Counted from the first letter of the stretch, positions 52,469 through 63,082 are shown. The stretch: DNA of 64,000 nt from Bacillus sp. S3 (GCF_005154805.1 NZ_CP039728.1:1-64000), one strand, 5' to 3'. Notes: generated by a model from the letters alone, not told the origin. A program made the numbers and translations.

Positions 52469-53104
52469 TCACCCTAAAATGAAGCACAAGAACCGTCCCT
52501 CTGCTCCAATCCCATATTGGAGGAGTTTTCCTGCAAAGGTGATGGATAGGAGGGGGATGTTTACTTTTTTGTTTTTGAGCAGGTTTAGGACCCATTGGCA
52601 CCAGGCTTTTTCTTCTTGGGCGAGTCTGAATTTCCGGTGGAATAGAAGGTAACGGCCAAAGTTCTTAGAAGTCGTGTCCAGTTCTTGGGTCTGCTCCATT
52701 TCTTGGATTTTGTCAGACAGTGAAGTGACGGATTCTTCCAATTTTGCGATCCGGTCATAGACTAATTTTATAGATTTTTCCTCTTCCGTTAACCAGAAAG
52801 AATAGACCTTGATGAGGAACTCATCTCTATTGACGGGGTCAGACGGTGTTTTTGCACTCCACTTTTCTAACGCCTGTTTCCCCTTTTCGGTAATGGAAAA
52901 GATCTTTTTATTTGGCCTTCCCATTTGTTCGACAAATTCATGGACTAGAAGCCCCTTATCCTCCAACTTGGTTAACAGCGGATAAATTTGACTATGCTTG
53001 GCCGGCCATATGGAATCTAAATAATTCACTAATTCGTATCCGGTACAAGGACTTCTGCCAATAACACCAAGAATCGCATATCCTAGAGTATTGATAGCAA
53101 TCAC
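52469..53104 (-). CDS. PadR family transcriptional regulator
   Basis: 211 aa. Residues 1-80 are the PadR winged helix (LGYAILGVIGRSPCTGYELV, HSQIYPLLTKLEDKGLL, GRPNKKIFSITEKGKQAL). A helical dimerisation region follows. The last 35 residues look unlike the family and may be read-through after loss of the original stop. GTG 53104 is the likely start. A palindrome overlapping a possible -10 lies 56 bp upstream. Confidence 0.88.
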   Translation of the reverse strand: MIAINTLGYAILGVIGRSPCTGYELVNYLDSIWPAKHSQIYPLLTKLEDKGLLVHEFVEQMGRPNKKIFSITEKGKQALEKWSAKTPSDPVNRDEFLIKVYSFWLTEEEKSIKLVYDRIAKLEESVTSLSDKIQEMEQTQELDTTSKNFGRYLLFHRKFRLAQEEKAWCQWVLNLLKNKKVNIPLLSITFAGKLLQYGIGAEGRFLCFILG

Positions 53105-53159
53105 CCCAATCTTTAAACCGCGGCATCCAAATATCCTCTGAAAATGCCGCGAGTCACAG

Positions 53160-53175
53160 TGCTATAAGTATAGCA
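53160..53175. promoter_or_regulatory. Palindrome upstream of padR, candidate operator
   Basis: TGCTATA and TATAGCA, perfect 7 bp arms around two bases, with TATACT readable as a -10 on the minus strand. Position suits autorepression by the PadR protein; a GC-rich stem (CGCGGCAT/ATGCCGCG, about 53121-53153) lies between it and the gene. Confidence 0.4.
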
Positions 53176-53178
53176 TTC

Positions 53179-53898
53179 TTATAACCAGAGGTGTAATAAA
53201 CCTTCAGTAACACCAATACTATACATATAGTATACACCAAAAATAGTACTAATGACACCGGTAAATAATCCTAACGACCTACTGATACTCGTACGTTTCT
53301 TGCTCAACACAAAGGGAATTCCAATAATGGTCGTAAAGAAAAGCATGCCGATCACCGTTCCTAAACCAAATATGAGGATATAAACAGCGGCTTCTAGAGC
53401 GTTTTTTACCGTACTCAACGTTAACAAAATCATCGCCCCGCTCCCTGCAAGACCATGAACCAAACCAATCATCATTGATCCTAAATACGTCACCTTCCTA
53501 TGCTGATGCTGGTGATCATGTTCGCCGCTATTTATATGGGAATGGACATGCTTATGTTCCTCAACATCTCCATCATGTTTATGTGAGTGGATATGGATAT
53601 TTGTAAAAGAAATAATCGTTTTTATTCCCAGCGCAACCAGCATGATGCCCACTAAAAATTCTAACGACATGGCCCATTTCTCCGGTATTTCACCCTTCAT
53701 CAAAATGACAATAATACCGACGACAAATAACGTGGCAGTATGGCCAATCCCCCAAAATACTCCAGCTAAAGAAGCCTGCCATAACTTTTTACTTTGGCTT
53801 GCAATTGTTGAAACCGCAATCACATGATCTGGTTCAATCGCGTGCTTAATTCCCAAAATCAGCCCCAATGCCAGGACGGACAATAATGTAGCATCCAT
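53179..53898 (-). CDS. ureH: UreH-type nickel/urease accessory membrane protein
   Basis: 239 aa, six membrane segments. The first holds the NiCoT/UreH motif GIKHAIEPDHVIAVST, and the central loop is extremely His-rich (HIHSHKHDGD, EHKHVHSHI, EHDHQHQH), fitting nickel binding. It supplies nickel for urease. It lies 63 bp downstream of ureD, at the end of the urease operon. Confidence 0.9.
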   Translation of the reverse strand: MDATLLSVLALGLILGIKHAIEPDHVIAVSTIASQSKKLWQASLAGVFWGIGHTATLFVVGIIVILMKGEIPEKWAMSLEFLVGIMLVALGIKTIISFTNIHIHSHKHDGDVEEHKHVHSHINSGEHDHQHQHRKVTYLGSMMIGLVHGLAGSGAMILLTLSTVKNALEAAVYILIFGLGTVIGMLFFTTIIGIPFVLSKKRTSISRSLGLFTGVISTIFGVYYMYSIGVTEGLLHLWL

Positions 53899-53961
53899 AA
53901 GATTTCTCCTCTACTTTTCTAGTAAAAACCCAGCAATCAAACAATTGCTGGGTTATGAACA

Positions 53962-54786
53962 TTAATATTTTCTTAAAAAACTAGGCGTTTTTTGAAACCA
54001 TTCTTGACTTAGAACCGAATGTACGTCGGCAAATATTTTTTCAATGGTTTGGGTGGTATTGGCTAATACCCGAATCGTAAACCCCGGAACAGAAAGCATC
54101 GACATCCCTATTTTACATTCATTTGGGTCGTGGGGCAAAGTCTGATATAAGCGATCAAGCAAGTCAGGATTCGTTTTCTCCTCAATCACCATCATCGACC
54201 CCAAGTGTGAGTAGCCCTCCATCAAACCAATACCGTCCATATTTTTCGAGGCTGGATTTAATTTAATATGATCAAATACAACCAGCTCGTCGTCCATATA
54301 TATTTCATTAATGAGCTGAAGCCAATCATAGCTAAATTGATCTCCGTCAGGCGACCATCCAGGGGTAATGATATCGGAGTAGAGGAGGGAACACCCTTTT
54401 TCTAAATAAAACACGTTTTTTTGTTTGTAACGTGCATGTCGATAACCGATAAGTGGATCGGGAATATATTCAAGATAACTGCCTTCCTTCAAGCGGAATT
54501 CAGCTTCCTGATAGGCATACGAGTGAGGCGACTTATAAATTTTCGTTGCCGATTGGGTGGTTAAGGTTAGCTTCGCCTGCTTCTCTAAGGAAATATTCAT
54601 TTGGTAGCGGTCTCCGTCTAAATAACCGCCGCCTGGATTTAAAATATAATAGCAGGCCTGCCCGGAATCATCATGGTAGATGGGGCGCATGACTTTAAAC
54701 GCCCCTTGGAAATACACATCCTTCCCAATCGTCTTCCCGTCTCTTGCTTCACTACCTAAACGTAAAACTCCTGTCCAGTCCTCCAT
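53962..54786 (-). CDS. ureD: Urease accessory protein UreD
   Basis: 274 aa, full length. Family segments GGGYLDGDRYQMNISLE, TTQSATKIYKS and GWSPDGDQFSYDWLQL are present. UreD binds apo-urease with UreF and UreG and conducts nickel to the active site. Starts 1 bp after the ureG stop. Confidence 0.95.
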   Translation of the reverse strand: MEDWTGVLRLGSEARDGKTIGKDVYFQGAFKVMRPIYHDDSGQACYYILNPGGGYLDGDRYQMNISLEKQAKLTLTTQSATKIYKSPHSYAYQEAEFRLKEGSYLEYIPDPLIGYRHARYKQKNVFYLEKGCSLLYSDIITPGWSPDGDQFSYDWLQLINEIYMDDELVVFDHIKLNPASKNMDGIGLMEGYSHLGSMMVIEEKTNPDLLDRLYQTLPHDPNECKIGMSMLSVPGFTIRVLANTTQTIEKIFADVHSVLSQEWFQKTPSFLRKY

Positions 54787-54787
54787 C

Positions 54788-55408
54788 TTACTCCAATCCT
54801 TTTAAGAGCGCATTTTTCTTAATCCAGTCAATAACTTGATCAAGACCTTTATTTTCTTTTAAATTAGTAAACACAAAAGGCTTGTTGCCGCGGAACACCT
54901 TTGTGTCCGATTCCATCACCTCAAGGCTAGCACCTACGAACGGAGCTAAATCAGTTTTGTTGATAATAAATAAATCAGATTTAATCATTCCCTGGCCGCC
55001 TTTACGCGGAATTTTTTCCCCTTGCGCTACATCAATAATATAAATGGAAAAATCAACAAGCTCTGGGCTGAAAGTAGCTGCTAAGTTATCCCCGCCGCTT
55101 TCGACAAAAATAAGTTCCACATCCGGGTGCTTCTCCTGTAATTCCTCAATCGCTGCAAAATTCATAGAAGCATCCTCACGGATGGCAGTATGAGGGCAGC
55201 CGCCTGTTTCCACGCCAATGATGCGGTCAGCTGGAAGTACGCCATTTTTCATTAAGAATTTGGCATCCTCCTTGGTATAAATATCGTTGGTCACAACAGC
55301 CATACTAATTTCATCTTGTAAATGACGGGTTAATTTCTCCACTAACATCGTCTTGCCTGCTCCAACAGGTCCGCCTACACCAATTTTCACTACTTCCATT
55401 CTGAACAC
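54788..55408 (-). CDS. ureG: Urease accessory GTPase UreG
   Basis: 206 aa SIMIBI GTPase. P-loop [17 protein letters not shown], metal motif [13 protein letters not shown] (Cys-Pro-His), switch [17 protein letters not shown] and base-specificity INKTDLAP. It powers nickel delivery to urease. Downstream of ureF by 11 bp. Confidence 0.96.
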   Translation of the reverse strand: MFRMEVVKIGVGGPVGAGKTMLVEKLTRHLQDEISMAVVTNDIYTKEDAKFLMKNGVLPADRIIGVETGGCPHTAIREDASMNFAAIEELQEKHPDVELIFVESGGDNLAATFSPELVDFSIYIIDVAQGEKIPRKGGQGMIKSDLFIINKTDLAPFVGASLEVMESDTKVFRGNKPFVFTNLKENKGLDQVIDWIKKNALLKGLE

Positions 55409-55419
55409 TCCTCTTTCTA

Positions 55420-56106
55420 CTAAGACATAAATATACGAATATTCACACGTTCATGCTTCATTTGTGATAATTCCAGACCGGGAGATACAATCCCAAAATC
55501 TTCTTCGGTTAAACATTGAATTTTTTCAGCTGATTTAAGTAGTTCCTGATGAAACTGCTGAATCGTTTTCTGGCCGGCCGTTTGCCCTAACGGAATGGCC
55601 CGAACCGCATTTTGAACAAGACTGGAAACGGTAGAATACAAATAATACAGGGTAGTAGTTTCTTTCAAAACTCCAAGATAATGACCCACCATTGTAAACA
55701 CAATCGCAGGGTGACCGAACGACCTCTTGCTATCAATCCGCTCGCGGTAGGCTGCCAGAACCGGAATGTCATAGAGCGATTCGACAAGCTTTAGCATTCG
55801 GTCCCCCATCCGCCCTGTTCCATCTCTCGTTTCCCGCGGCAGATTTTGAACGTTCAGCATCCGGTCCAATTTCCACACCTTGTCCAGGTCTCCCTGCTCT
55901 AACGCCTCATACACCAGCCGGGAAGCTAGCCCATCTGAATAGATGAGCTGCTCGTTGACATAGACATGAAGCCACTCCAAGAATGTCGCTTGATCATGGA
56001 CTCTGTCCTCTTGAATATAGGTTTCAAGACCATAGGAGTGACTGAATGCCCCTGTTGGAAAGTTCGAATCACAAAGCTGAAATAAGGACAACATTTGATC
56101 ATTCAT
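55420..56106 (-). CDS. ureF: Urease accessory protein UreF
   Basis: 228 aa all-helical protein beginning [22 protein letters not shown], the family's signature. [13 protein letters not shown] segment lies near the C-terminus. It bridges UreD and UreG. It overlaps ureE by 8 bp. Confidence 0.95.
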   Translation of the reverse strand: MNDQMLSLFQLCDSNFPTGAFSHSYGLETYIQEDRVHDQATFLEWLHVYVNEQLIYSDGLASRLVYEALEQGDLDKVWKLDRMLNVQNLPRETRDGTGRMGDRMLKLVESLYDIPVLAAYRERIDSKRSFGHPAIVFTMVGHYLGVLKETTTLYYLYSTVSSLVQNAVRAIPLGQTAGQKTIQQFHQELLKSAEKIQCLTEEDFGIVSPGLELSQMKHERVNIRIFMS

Positions 56107-56563
56107 GGCTGTGCCCTATATGACGAAAGGCCTGTTTCACTTTTCGTTCCTCACGTTTGTAAGGAATCTGTAAATTTTGCAGCAATTCTTCTACAAGATA
56201 ATCGTACTGAACAAGCATCTCGTCCCCTTCAAATTGGGCCGGCAGGTGGCGATTGCCTAATTGATGGGCAATCGTTCCCATTTCATTCAGGCTGCGCGGG
56301 CAAATAATCAATAAATCATCTGAGATTACATCGATGACAATCATGTTTTTATCATCCATATATATAACATCACCAGCAAGAAGATCACGCGGTTCCTTCA
56401 AGCGGATTCCGATTTCATGGCCGTGATCTGTTGTAACACGTTGAATCCGTTTCACTAAATGAGCGCTTTCGAGGTAAACTTTTTCGATATGACGCTTTTC
56501 TACCTCTTCTTTTTCCATTTGTTCAATATTTGTCACGATTTGTTCAATTATCAAAGCCTTCAC
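56099..56563 (-). CDS. ureE: Urease nickel metallochaperone UreE
   Basis: 154 aa. N-terminal peptide-binding domain and C-terminal metal-binding domain with [23 protein letters not shown]; the tail is short and ends FRHIGHSHE, a modest His tail. Delivers nickel to UreG. It starts 2 bp after ureC. Confidence 0.95.
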   Translation of the reverse strand: MKALIIEQIVTNIEQMEKEEVEKRHIEKVYLESAHLVKRIQRVTTDHGHEIGIRLKEPRDLLAGDVIYMDDKNMIVIDVISDDLLIICPRSLNEMGTIAHQLGNRHLPAQFEGDEMLVQYDYLVEELLQNLQIPYKREERKVKQAFRHIGHSHE

Positions 56564-56565
56564 CT

Positions 56566-58278
56566 CTAGAATAAAAAGTATCGTTGTCCCATTGGAACCG
56601 TGTCAACAGGTTCACATGTAATCAATTCACCATTTACCCTTACCTCATAGGTTTGTGGATCCACAGTGATCTCAGGAGTTTCCGAATTCAGCTTCATATC
56701 TTTTTTCGTTAATTTGCGAATTCCGCGGACAGGCAGAATCAATTTTTGTAAACCTAACTTTTCATGAACCTTATCGTTAAACGCTGCCTGTGAAATAAAT
56801 GTAATTGAAGTGCTGGCTAAAGCTTTTCCAAGCTGACCATACATTGGCCGATAAATCACCGGCTGTGGTGTTGGAATCGATGCATTCGCATCACCCATTA
56901 AGCTTTCAACTACAAAACCGCTTTTAATGACCATTTCCGGTTTCACACCGAAGAATGCAGGATCCCAAATGACTAAGTCGGCAATTTTCCCTACTTCAAT
57001 AGATCCGACATATTCGGAAATGCCATGGGTGATCGCAGGGTTGATTGTATATTTCGCCACATAGCGCTTGACCCGGTTATTATCAGCAATTTCCTTGTCG
57101 CCTTCTAAAATTCCTCTTTGCTTTTTCATTTTGTCAGCAGTTTGCCAAGTGCGCAGGATTACTTCGCCAACCCGGCCCATTGCCTGTGCATCAGAGCTCA
57201 CCATGCTAAATACACCCATATCTTGCAGTATATCTTCAGCTGCAATCGTTTCACGACGAATACGCGAATCAGCAAAGGCAAGGTCCTCCGGAATGGATGG
57301 ATTCAAATGGTGACACACCATTAACATATCTAAGTGCTCATCTACTGTATTAACCGTATATGGTAAAGTTGGGTTCGTAGATGATGGCAGTACGTTCATA
57401 TAGCCTGCCGATTTAATTAAGTCCGGAGCATGTCCGCCGCCAGCCCCTTCTGTATGGTACATATGAATGACTCTATCTTTTAAAGCCGCCATCGTATTTT
57501 CCATAAAGCCTGCTTCATTCAAAGTATCGGCATGAAGAGCAACCTGCACGTCATATTTTTCAGCTACTCTTAAAGCATGATCAAGGGCTGACGGTGTTGC
57601 TCCCCAGTCTTCATGGACTTTCAACCCAATGACACCAGCACGTACTTGTTCTATCAACGGCTCTTCAGTCGCAGCCTGTCCTTTTCCAGTAAAGCCTACA
57701 TTAATAGGCATTCCCTCTGCTGCTTCAAGCATACGATGAACATGCCATTCACCCGGCGTAACCGTTGTCGCTTTCGACCCAGCAGCCGGACCTGTTCCGC
57801 CGCCAATTAGCGTCGTCAAACCTGAAGCTAATGCTGTTCTAATTTGTTCAGGGTTGATGAAGTGTACGTGCGTGTCAATCCCGCCAGCCGTGACAATCAT
57901 CCCTTCACCGGCAATCACTTCTGTCCCAGCACCGATGATAATATCGACATTATTCATTATTAAGGGATTACCGGCTTTCCCGATTCCGGCAATTTTTCCA
58001 TCGCGGATGCCGATATCCGCTTTGTAGATACCCGTGTAGTCTAGAATTACCGCATTCGTAATCACAACATCAGCAATTCCATCGCCACGAGTTACTAGTG
58101 GATGCTGCCCCATTCCGTCACGGATTACCTTACCGCCGCCAAACACAACTTCATCCCCATAGTTGGTAAAGTCTTTCTCCACCTGAATCATTAAATCTGT
58201 ATCTGCTAAACGAATAGAATCTCCTGTCGTAGGGCCATACATTTCAGAGTATTGCCTCCTGGTCATTTTAAAGCTCAT
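56566..58278 (-). CDS. ureC: Urease alpha subunit UreC
   Basis: 570 aa, full length. Nickel ligands in [14 protein letters not shown], the carbamylated lysine in GLKVHEDWG (near 220), [13 protein letters not shown], and the active-site flap [14 protein letters not shown] followed by the CHHLN segment with the catalytic His. Hydrolyses urea to ammonia and carbamate. All key residues are present. It overlaps ureB by 4 bp. Confidence 0.98.
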   Translation of the reverse strand: MSFKMTRRQYSEMYGPTTGDSIRLADTDLMIQVEKDFTNYGDEVVFGGGKVIRDGMGQHPLVTRGDGIADVVITNAVILDYTGIYKADIGIRDGKIAGIGKAGNPLIMNNVDIIIGAGTEVIAGEGMIVTAGGIDTHVHFINPEQIRTALASGLTTLIGGGTGPAAGSKATTVTPGEWHVHRMLEAAEGMPINVGFTGKGQAATEEPLIEQVRAGVIGLKVHEDWGATPSALDHALRVAEKYDVQVALHADTLNEAGFMENTMAALKDRVIHMYHTEGAGGGHAPDLIKSAGYMNVLPSSTNPTLPYTVNTVDEHLDMLMVCHHLNPSIPEDLAFADSRIRRETIAAEDILQDMGVFSMVSSDAQAMGRVGEVILRTWQTADKMKKQRGILEGDKEIADNNRVKRYVAKYTINPAITHGISEYVGSIEVGKIADLVIWDPAFFGVKPEMVIKSGFVVESLMGDANASIPTPQPVIYRPMYGQLGKALASTSITFISQAAFNDKVHEKLGLQKLILPVRGIRKLTKKDMKLNSETPEITVDPQTYEVRVNGELITCEPVDTVPMGQRYFLF

Positions 58279-58598
58279 TCGTTACACCCCTTTTCCAATG
58301 ATCCATCTACTTTATTGTTAAAACCGAACACACGGCGTTCCCCGGCGTAATCTATTAATTCAATTTCCTTTTCATCGCCAGGCTCAAAACGAACCGCAGC
58401 CCCTGCTGGAATGTTCAGCCGCTTTCCAAACGCTGCTTCACGCTTGAAGCGAAGCGCTTCATTCACTTCAAAAAAATGAAAATGTGAACCTACCTGAACA
58501 GGGCGATCGCCGGTATTGATCACTGTTACTTTCGAAACTGTTCTTCCAGCATTACAGATAATCTCTTCTTCTTTTAAAAATAATTCACCAGGTATCAT
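58275..58598 (-). CDS. ureB: Urease beta subunit UreB
   Basis: 107 aa, typical size. Motifs [19 protein letters not shown] and [20 protein letters not shown] are those of the beta subunit. Lies between ureA and ureC; overlaps ureC by 4 bp. Confidence 0.97.
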   Translation of the reverse strand: MIPGELFLKEEEIICNAGRTVSKVTVINTGDRPVQVGSHFHFFEVNEALRFKREAAFGKRLNIPAGAAVRFEPGDEKEIELIDYAGERRVFGFNNKVDGSLEKGCNE

Positions 58599-58621
58599 GT
58601 CATTGGGCCTCCTGCCGCTAA

Positions 58622-58924
58622 TTATTTTATCGGACTATGTACAGTCACAAGTTTTGTTCCATCAGGAAAGGTTGCTTCTACTTGAATATCATGAATCATT
58701 TCCGGAACACCCTCCATGACATCTTCCCGTGACAAAATGGTAGTCCCATATTCCATTAATTCGGCAACCGTTTTTCCATCACGTGCGCCCTCTAACACCT
58801 CATAGGTAATGAGAGCAACTGCTTCTGGATAATTTAATTTCAAACCTCTGTCTTTTCGCCGCTTGGAAAGATCTGCAGCCACTACAATCATAAGCTTGTC
58901 AATCTCGCGTGGTAATAGTTTCAT
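58622..58924 (-). CDS. ureA: Urease gamma subunit UreA
   Basis: 100 aa from ATG 58924, chosen because AGGAGG lies just upstream and the length matches the family. [44 protein letters not shown] and the C-terminal [17 protein letters not shown] are conserved. First gene of the operon ureA-B-C-E-F-G-D-H. Confidence 0.97.
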   Translation of the reverse strand: MKLLPREIDKLMIVVAADLSKRRKDRGLKLNYPEAVALITYEVLEGARDGKTVAELMEYGTTILSREDVMEGVPEMIHDIQVEATFPDGTKLVTVHSPIK

Positions 58925-59200
58925 AGATAAACCTCCTCTAAATTTTTTACATAACGCTCTGAACAGAACTCGCAAAAAAGAGATTCTATCATCGCCGGCC
59001 GGAAACCATGTGCCTATACATCATTAAATAAGGTGATGAATGATGATTGGACGATAAAAATATCTGATTGATTCCCAATGATTTATACTATATCATCGTA
59101 ATTAACATATATCAATTTTTATATATTAATAAAATTATATATGTAAAAATATATACAATTTAACAGCTTTATGGAAATTTCTGAAGAGGAGATTAAGAGA
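58925..59200. promoter_or_regulatory. Divergent control region between the urease operon and urea transporter
   Basis: 276 bp between the ureA start and the transporter start, very AT-rich at 59080-59160 with several TATAAT-like boxes. No operator can be assigned by eye. Confidence 0.4.
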
Positions 59201-60145
59201 ATGAAAACAGACGAACGAAATTCATTATGGGATGGGAAGGTTTATCCCTTCCTAACAGCAGCTCTCAAAGGAATCTCTCAAGTCATTTTGATTGAAAATT
59301 CCATCACCGGATTACTAATCCTGATTGCCATCTTGATTTCTTCTATTTATTTAGGGGCCATTGCGCTGCTATCGGCTATGATTGGGACATTAATAGGGAT
59401 CTTAGGGGGCGTGGATGAAGACACTATCAACCAAGGTTTGCTGAGCTACAACTCCGTCCTTACAGGAATGGCGTTGGCATTATTCTTACAGGGACCTTAT
59501 ATGTGGGTCGTGGCTTTAGCAGGAGCAGCTATAGCAGCCTTTTTAACAGCCGCAATGATGCATTTTATGAAAAATAACGAAGTACCTATTTTGACCTTTC
59601 CTTTTATTGTTTTGACATGGTTAATACTGCTTGCGGCTTATAAATTAAAACACCTAACATTAAGCTCTTCCCTAGTCCCTCAGAATTTAACAAGCTGGCA
59701 ACTAAATATTGCTGGGAAGGTAAATTTACTAGACGGAATTTTCCACGGGATTGGGCAAGTGTTTTTTCTCAATAATACATTGTCCGGTATTCTTGTTTTT
59801 ATCGCCGTATTTTGGGGAGGCAGAAAACTTGGAGTTTACGCAGCGATTGGAAATGCAGCTGCCATCATCATTGCCTATGTACTTGGCGGGGAACATTCCT
59901 TAATCGTCTTAGGACTTTACGGATACAATGCTATCCTAACCATCATGGCTGTATCCGTAGTATTTACCAAGCAACACCATCGCTACACCCTAGTATCAGG
60001 CATTATCGCCTCCTGCCTAACAGTTCCCATCACAGCAGGACTTAGTACATGGCTCCTCCCATACGGCCTCCCCGCCCTCACCATGCCATTCGTCCTCTCC
60101 ACCTGGCTCTTTCTCGGAGCCAGGAAAACCATGCCGAACCTGTAA
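59201..60145 (+). CDS. Urea transporter (UT family)
   Basis: 314 aa from ATG 59201 (GAGGAG 9 nt upstream). About ten membrane segments in two homologous halves: GISQVILIENSITGLLILIAI ... LLSYNSVLTGMALALF and GIGQVFFLNNTLSGILVFIAV ... GLYGYNAILTIMAVS. The duplicated phenylalanine-slot layout is typical of UT channels. Divergent from and functionally linked to the urease operon, bringing in its substrate. Confidence 0.92.
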   Translation: MKTDERNSLWDGKVYPFLTAALKGISQVILIENSITGLLILIAILISSIYLGAIALLSAMIGTLIGILGGVDEDTINQGLLSYNSVLTGMALALFLQGPYMWVVALAGAAIAAFLTAAMMHFMKNNEVPILTFPFIVLTWLILLAAYKLKHLTLSSSLVPQNLTSWQLNIAGKVNLLDGIFHGIGQVFFLNNTLSGILVFIAVFWGGRKLGVYAAIGNAAAIIIAYVLGGEHSLIVLGLYGYNAILTIMAVSVVFTKQHHRYTLVSGIIASCLTVPITAGLSTWLLPYGLPALTMPFVLSTWLFLGARKTMPNL

Positions 60146-60276
60146 GGCAGGGGTGAGGCGTGGGGAGGGTTCTCGTGTTTCAAATGATGATTCAGGCTAA
60201 AAACCAGCTATGTTTTAAAATAAAATACTGGTAATTGAAAAAAACTAAAGTAAAAGCAAACCAATATGCTCACCTA

Positions 60277-60316
60277 AAAGCCCGACTAGCACCTATCCTC
60301 TTGTCGGGCTTTTTTT
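60277..60316 (+). terminator. Terminator of the urea transporter gene
   Basis: AAAGCCCGAC pairs with GTCGGGCTTT across a 16-nt loop, followed by T residues. The rest of 60146-60482 holds a short non-coding repeat-like stretch (around 60340-60390, ACAAGAACCATCCC) that recurs near 52480. Confidence 0.85.
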
Positions 60317-60482
60317 ACACGTAAAACTTCCGATTGTTTCCTTAAAGATGCGTCCCTGGTCTCCAAATGGAGAACAAGAACCATCCCTATACCCCACCTG
60401 ATTAGTTGATTTGTATTAAAAATTTATTTAGAGTTATGGTAGATTCCATTTTGTAGATGGCAGGTAAACCAAGGAGGTCCAA

Positions 60483-61028
60483 ATGGGTAAAGGAAAAATA
60501 TTGATTGTTGAAGATGAAAGAAAAATTGCACGCCTAATTCAATTAGAACTTGAGCATGAAGGATATGAAACGGGTACTGCCTACACAGGCTTAGAAGGTT
60601 ATTCATTATCTCAACAAGAAAATTGGGACCTGCTGTTATTAGATGTGATGCTGCCTGAATTAAGCGGCCTTGAAGTGTTAAGGAGGATTCGCTCTTCCAA
60701 TGACCAGACCCCTGTGATTTTATTAACGGCCCGGGATGCCTTACCTGATAAAGTGAGCGGATTAGATTTAGGGGCCAACGACTATATTACAAAACCATTT
60801 ATAATTGAAGAATTGCTTGCACGGATTCGAGTGTGGCTCAGGCAATCATTTTCCCAAGAAGAAACAGATGATTCCTCGCTTAGCATTGGAGATTTATCCA
60901 TAAATAAAAAAACACGGGAAGTAGTGCGTGCCGGCCAATCCATTGAATTAACACCAACAGAGTATGATTTACTTCTATATTTAGTACAAAATCAAAACCA
61001 AGTACTAACATTTGATCTCTTCAGCTAA
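60483..61028 (+). pseudogene. OmpR-family response regulator truncated in its DNA-binding domain
   Basis: 181 aa. The receiver domain is intact: ILIVEDERKIARLI, phospho-Asp in LLLDVMLPE, Thr in ILLTARDA, Lys in ITKPF. The winged helix starts (GDLSINKKTREVVRAG, ELTPTEYDLLLYL) but stops at VLTFDLFS, losing the recognition helix. AAGGAGG precedes ATG. A deletion fused it to histidine-kinase sequence, so it cannot bind DNA normally. Confidence 0.85.
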
Positions 61029-61242
61029 TTATGTGAATTTGTTGCGGGCATATTTGCCGCCAAATGGAATGATTCGGATCCTTCCTCCTAACGGCAACCC
61101 GATTGTCGTTGTGATAAAAGACAACGCCACGCTGCAGGACCTTACATATTCCTATCAAGAAGGTGAACAAATAACCGTAAAAAGGGTGAATCAGCATTTA
61201 TTTGCTGTAGGACAAACACCCATTATTTGGACAAATGGCAAT
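61012..61242 (+). pseudogene. Internal fragment of the partner sensor histidine kinase
   Basis: Overlapping the truncated regulator in another frame: SSANYVNLLRAYLPPNGMIR, then ITVKRVNQHLFAVGQTPIIW, the extracellular sensor segment of an ArlS/YkoH-type kinase. The first transmembrane part and everything after IIWTNGN are absent. Its end abuts the tniQ 3' end, so it marks the right edge of the chromosome-like block. Confidence 0.7.
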
Positions 61243-62981
61243 TTGTTCTACTATTTCCATTTAACCTTTTTGCTATTTCTGGTAATGTAATGTATTGTTT
61301 TTTAAAGTTTTCTAAATCTTCACTGTTAATAATTACATTTTTTCTGTTTAGCTTTTTAGATTTCAATAAACCATTATCCATCCACTTTTTTACTATAGCA
61401 TGTTCTGTTTTAAGAACTAGACACACTTCTTTACAGGAATAATGAGTTTTTATTTCATTCCTCAAAATATCTTCAGCTAATCTGTCTATATCCGATTTTG
61501 AGAATAAATATGAATTTAATCCAATCCCAGGGGATTTTTCAATAGGTCGGATTTTACCTAATACTATATTTTCTACTAACTCACAAATGCTTCTCTTTCT
61601 GCAACCCCAAGTCCGAATACAGGAATTAAAACTAATTAAATCTTTTTTATTATTTTTTTCTAATGAGAACTGGTATTCAAATTGGTCTAATAGATAAAAA
61701 ACTGATTTTGAACTAAAGAAAATATAATTAAAAGTAGGTGTTGTTTCTTCAAACCCTACAAGTAAACTGCCCTTGAACAACTCTATAATTCGTTTTCTAT
61801 TTATCCCCAACAGAGCAACAACTTCCTTTAGCTTTAAACTAGATTCTTTTAATTGTTTATACTGTACAAGGCTCTTATATTCTACACTTATAAAAGTTTG
61901 TTTCCCTACTACCTCTATATGACCTTTAATTTTATCTTGGTTAATTAGTTTTGGTATATAATCTAAATTAACTTTTAGTATTTCACTTGCTTCATTTCCG
62001 GAGATATATTTTGTACTACCGTTTGAAGCATTAAAATTTGATAATCTGCTAAAATAAACTTTGTAAAAATTCTCCTTTATATAGTCCTCAAATCCATCTC
62101 TTAAAAAATCATAACACGGGTTGTTAAGTTGAGAATATAGTTGTATGTAGTATCTACCAAAATATGTAGAAAGCCCTGTTTTTCTATCCTTCCGTTTCTT
62201 TTTCTGTCCAAATTCCTCTAGAAACTCATAATAAGAATACGGCCAGTTTTGAAACATTTTAAATGCCCTAATAATTAACTCTGAATACTCACTACTTTTA
62301 TTAAAATCTGAAGATATACTAAACCATTTATTATGCTTTTCATAACATAGCTGTTGTAAGATGAAAATAATTAAACAAGAGAATTCTATTGGTTGAAAGT
62401 GTATAAAGCACACTCGCATTTGAATTTTCGTTCCTCTCAAAAATATCTTCAATTAATAATCCATTAGCGGCATGATCATCTTCTATTTTAATAATAGGTA
62501 AGTCTTTTAATGGGAAACCACATAAACAATAATTCATATGTTGTAACTTACTTGATAACGCTTTTTTGCAATTAGGACAATAGCCAATTAATAATAATCC
62601 GTGCTTATAGCAAGCAAAGTTAAAGCTAACATCCCAATATTTATTATGAAAATTTTGTTGATTAAAACACTGAGGACAATACTTTGAATGAGTTGTAATT
62701 CCATATTTGAATATGTATTTCTGCAGAGGATTATTTGAGGGGAAATTCTTCAGAAAGGTCAATTTTCTAAGTTCAGCAGCATCTTCCTGAAAGAAATTGG
62801 CTAGCAAAATTAAATCTTCCTCAATAAACGGACCTTTCTTAACATTCCTTTTAATACCTGCTATAGTATATATCCAATTTGCATTCTCATAGTTGTTAAC
62901 AAACGCGGTACGTTGGATATAACCTGTAATACTTTCTTGTTCAAAGGGCTTTGGTATTCTTATTGGGGATTTAGTGGTCAT
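61223..62981 (-). pseudogene. TniQ/TnsD-type target-selection gene, frameshifted and 3'-altered
   Basis: From ATG 62981 (GGAGG 5 nt upstream) the first 213 residues are a clear TniQ domain: RPFEQESITGYIQR-type start (PFEQESITGYIQRTA), then zinc ligands in YCPQCFNQ, CYKHGLLLIGYCPNC and CLCGFPL. The frame stops at 62340. A +1 frame continues about 370 residues with several HTH-like segments (LKEVVALLGINRKRIIEL, SCKEVCLVLKTEHAIVKKW), as in long TnsD proteins. The last 10 or so residues derive from the kinase junction. TniQ/TnsD directs Tn7-like insertion to a target site. Probably inactive unless frameshifting occurs. Confidence 0.8.
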
Positions 62982-63000
62982 AATTACCTCCAAAAAGATA

Positions 63001-63022
63001 GCGAGAGAAATATGTCTCTCGC
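63001..63022 (-). repeat. Inverted repeat upstream of tniQ
   Basis: GCGAGAGA and TCTCTCGC around a 6-nt loop, between the tniQ start and the right-end repeats. May insulate tniQ from outside transcription. Confidence 0.45.
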
Positions 63023-63082
63023 ATAAAATTTTTGTAGAACCCTTTCACTCATAAAGACTAGTTCATCGAATTATTTACAGTG

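Noticed and set aside
52928..55772. TTCGACA copies at about 52928, 55098 and 55766 as Spo0A boxes
   Set aside because: All lie inside conserved coding sequence (padR, ureG, ureF) and fit chance expectation.
52480..60390. ACAAGAACC(G/A)TCCC stretches near 52480 and 60370 as a regulatory repeat
   Set aside because: Short, imperfect and located beyond genes with no consistent position; it looks like a dispersed chromosomal repeat and nothing more can be supported.
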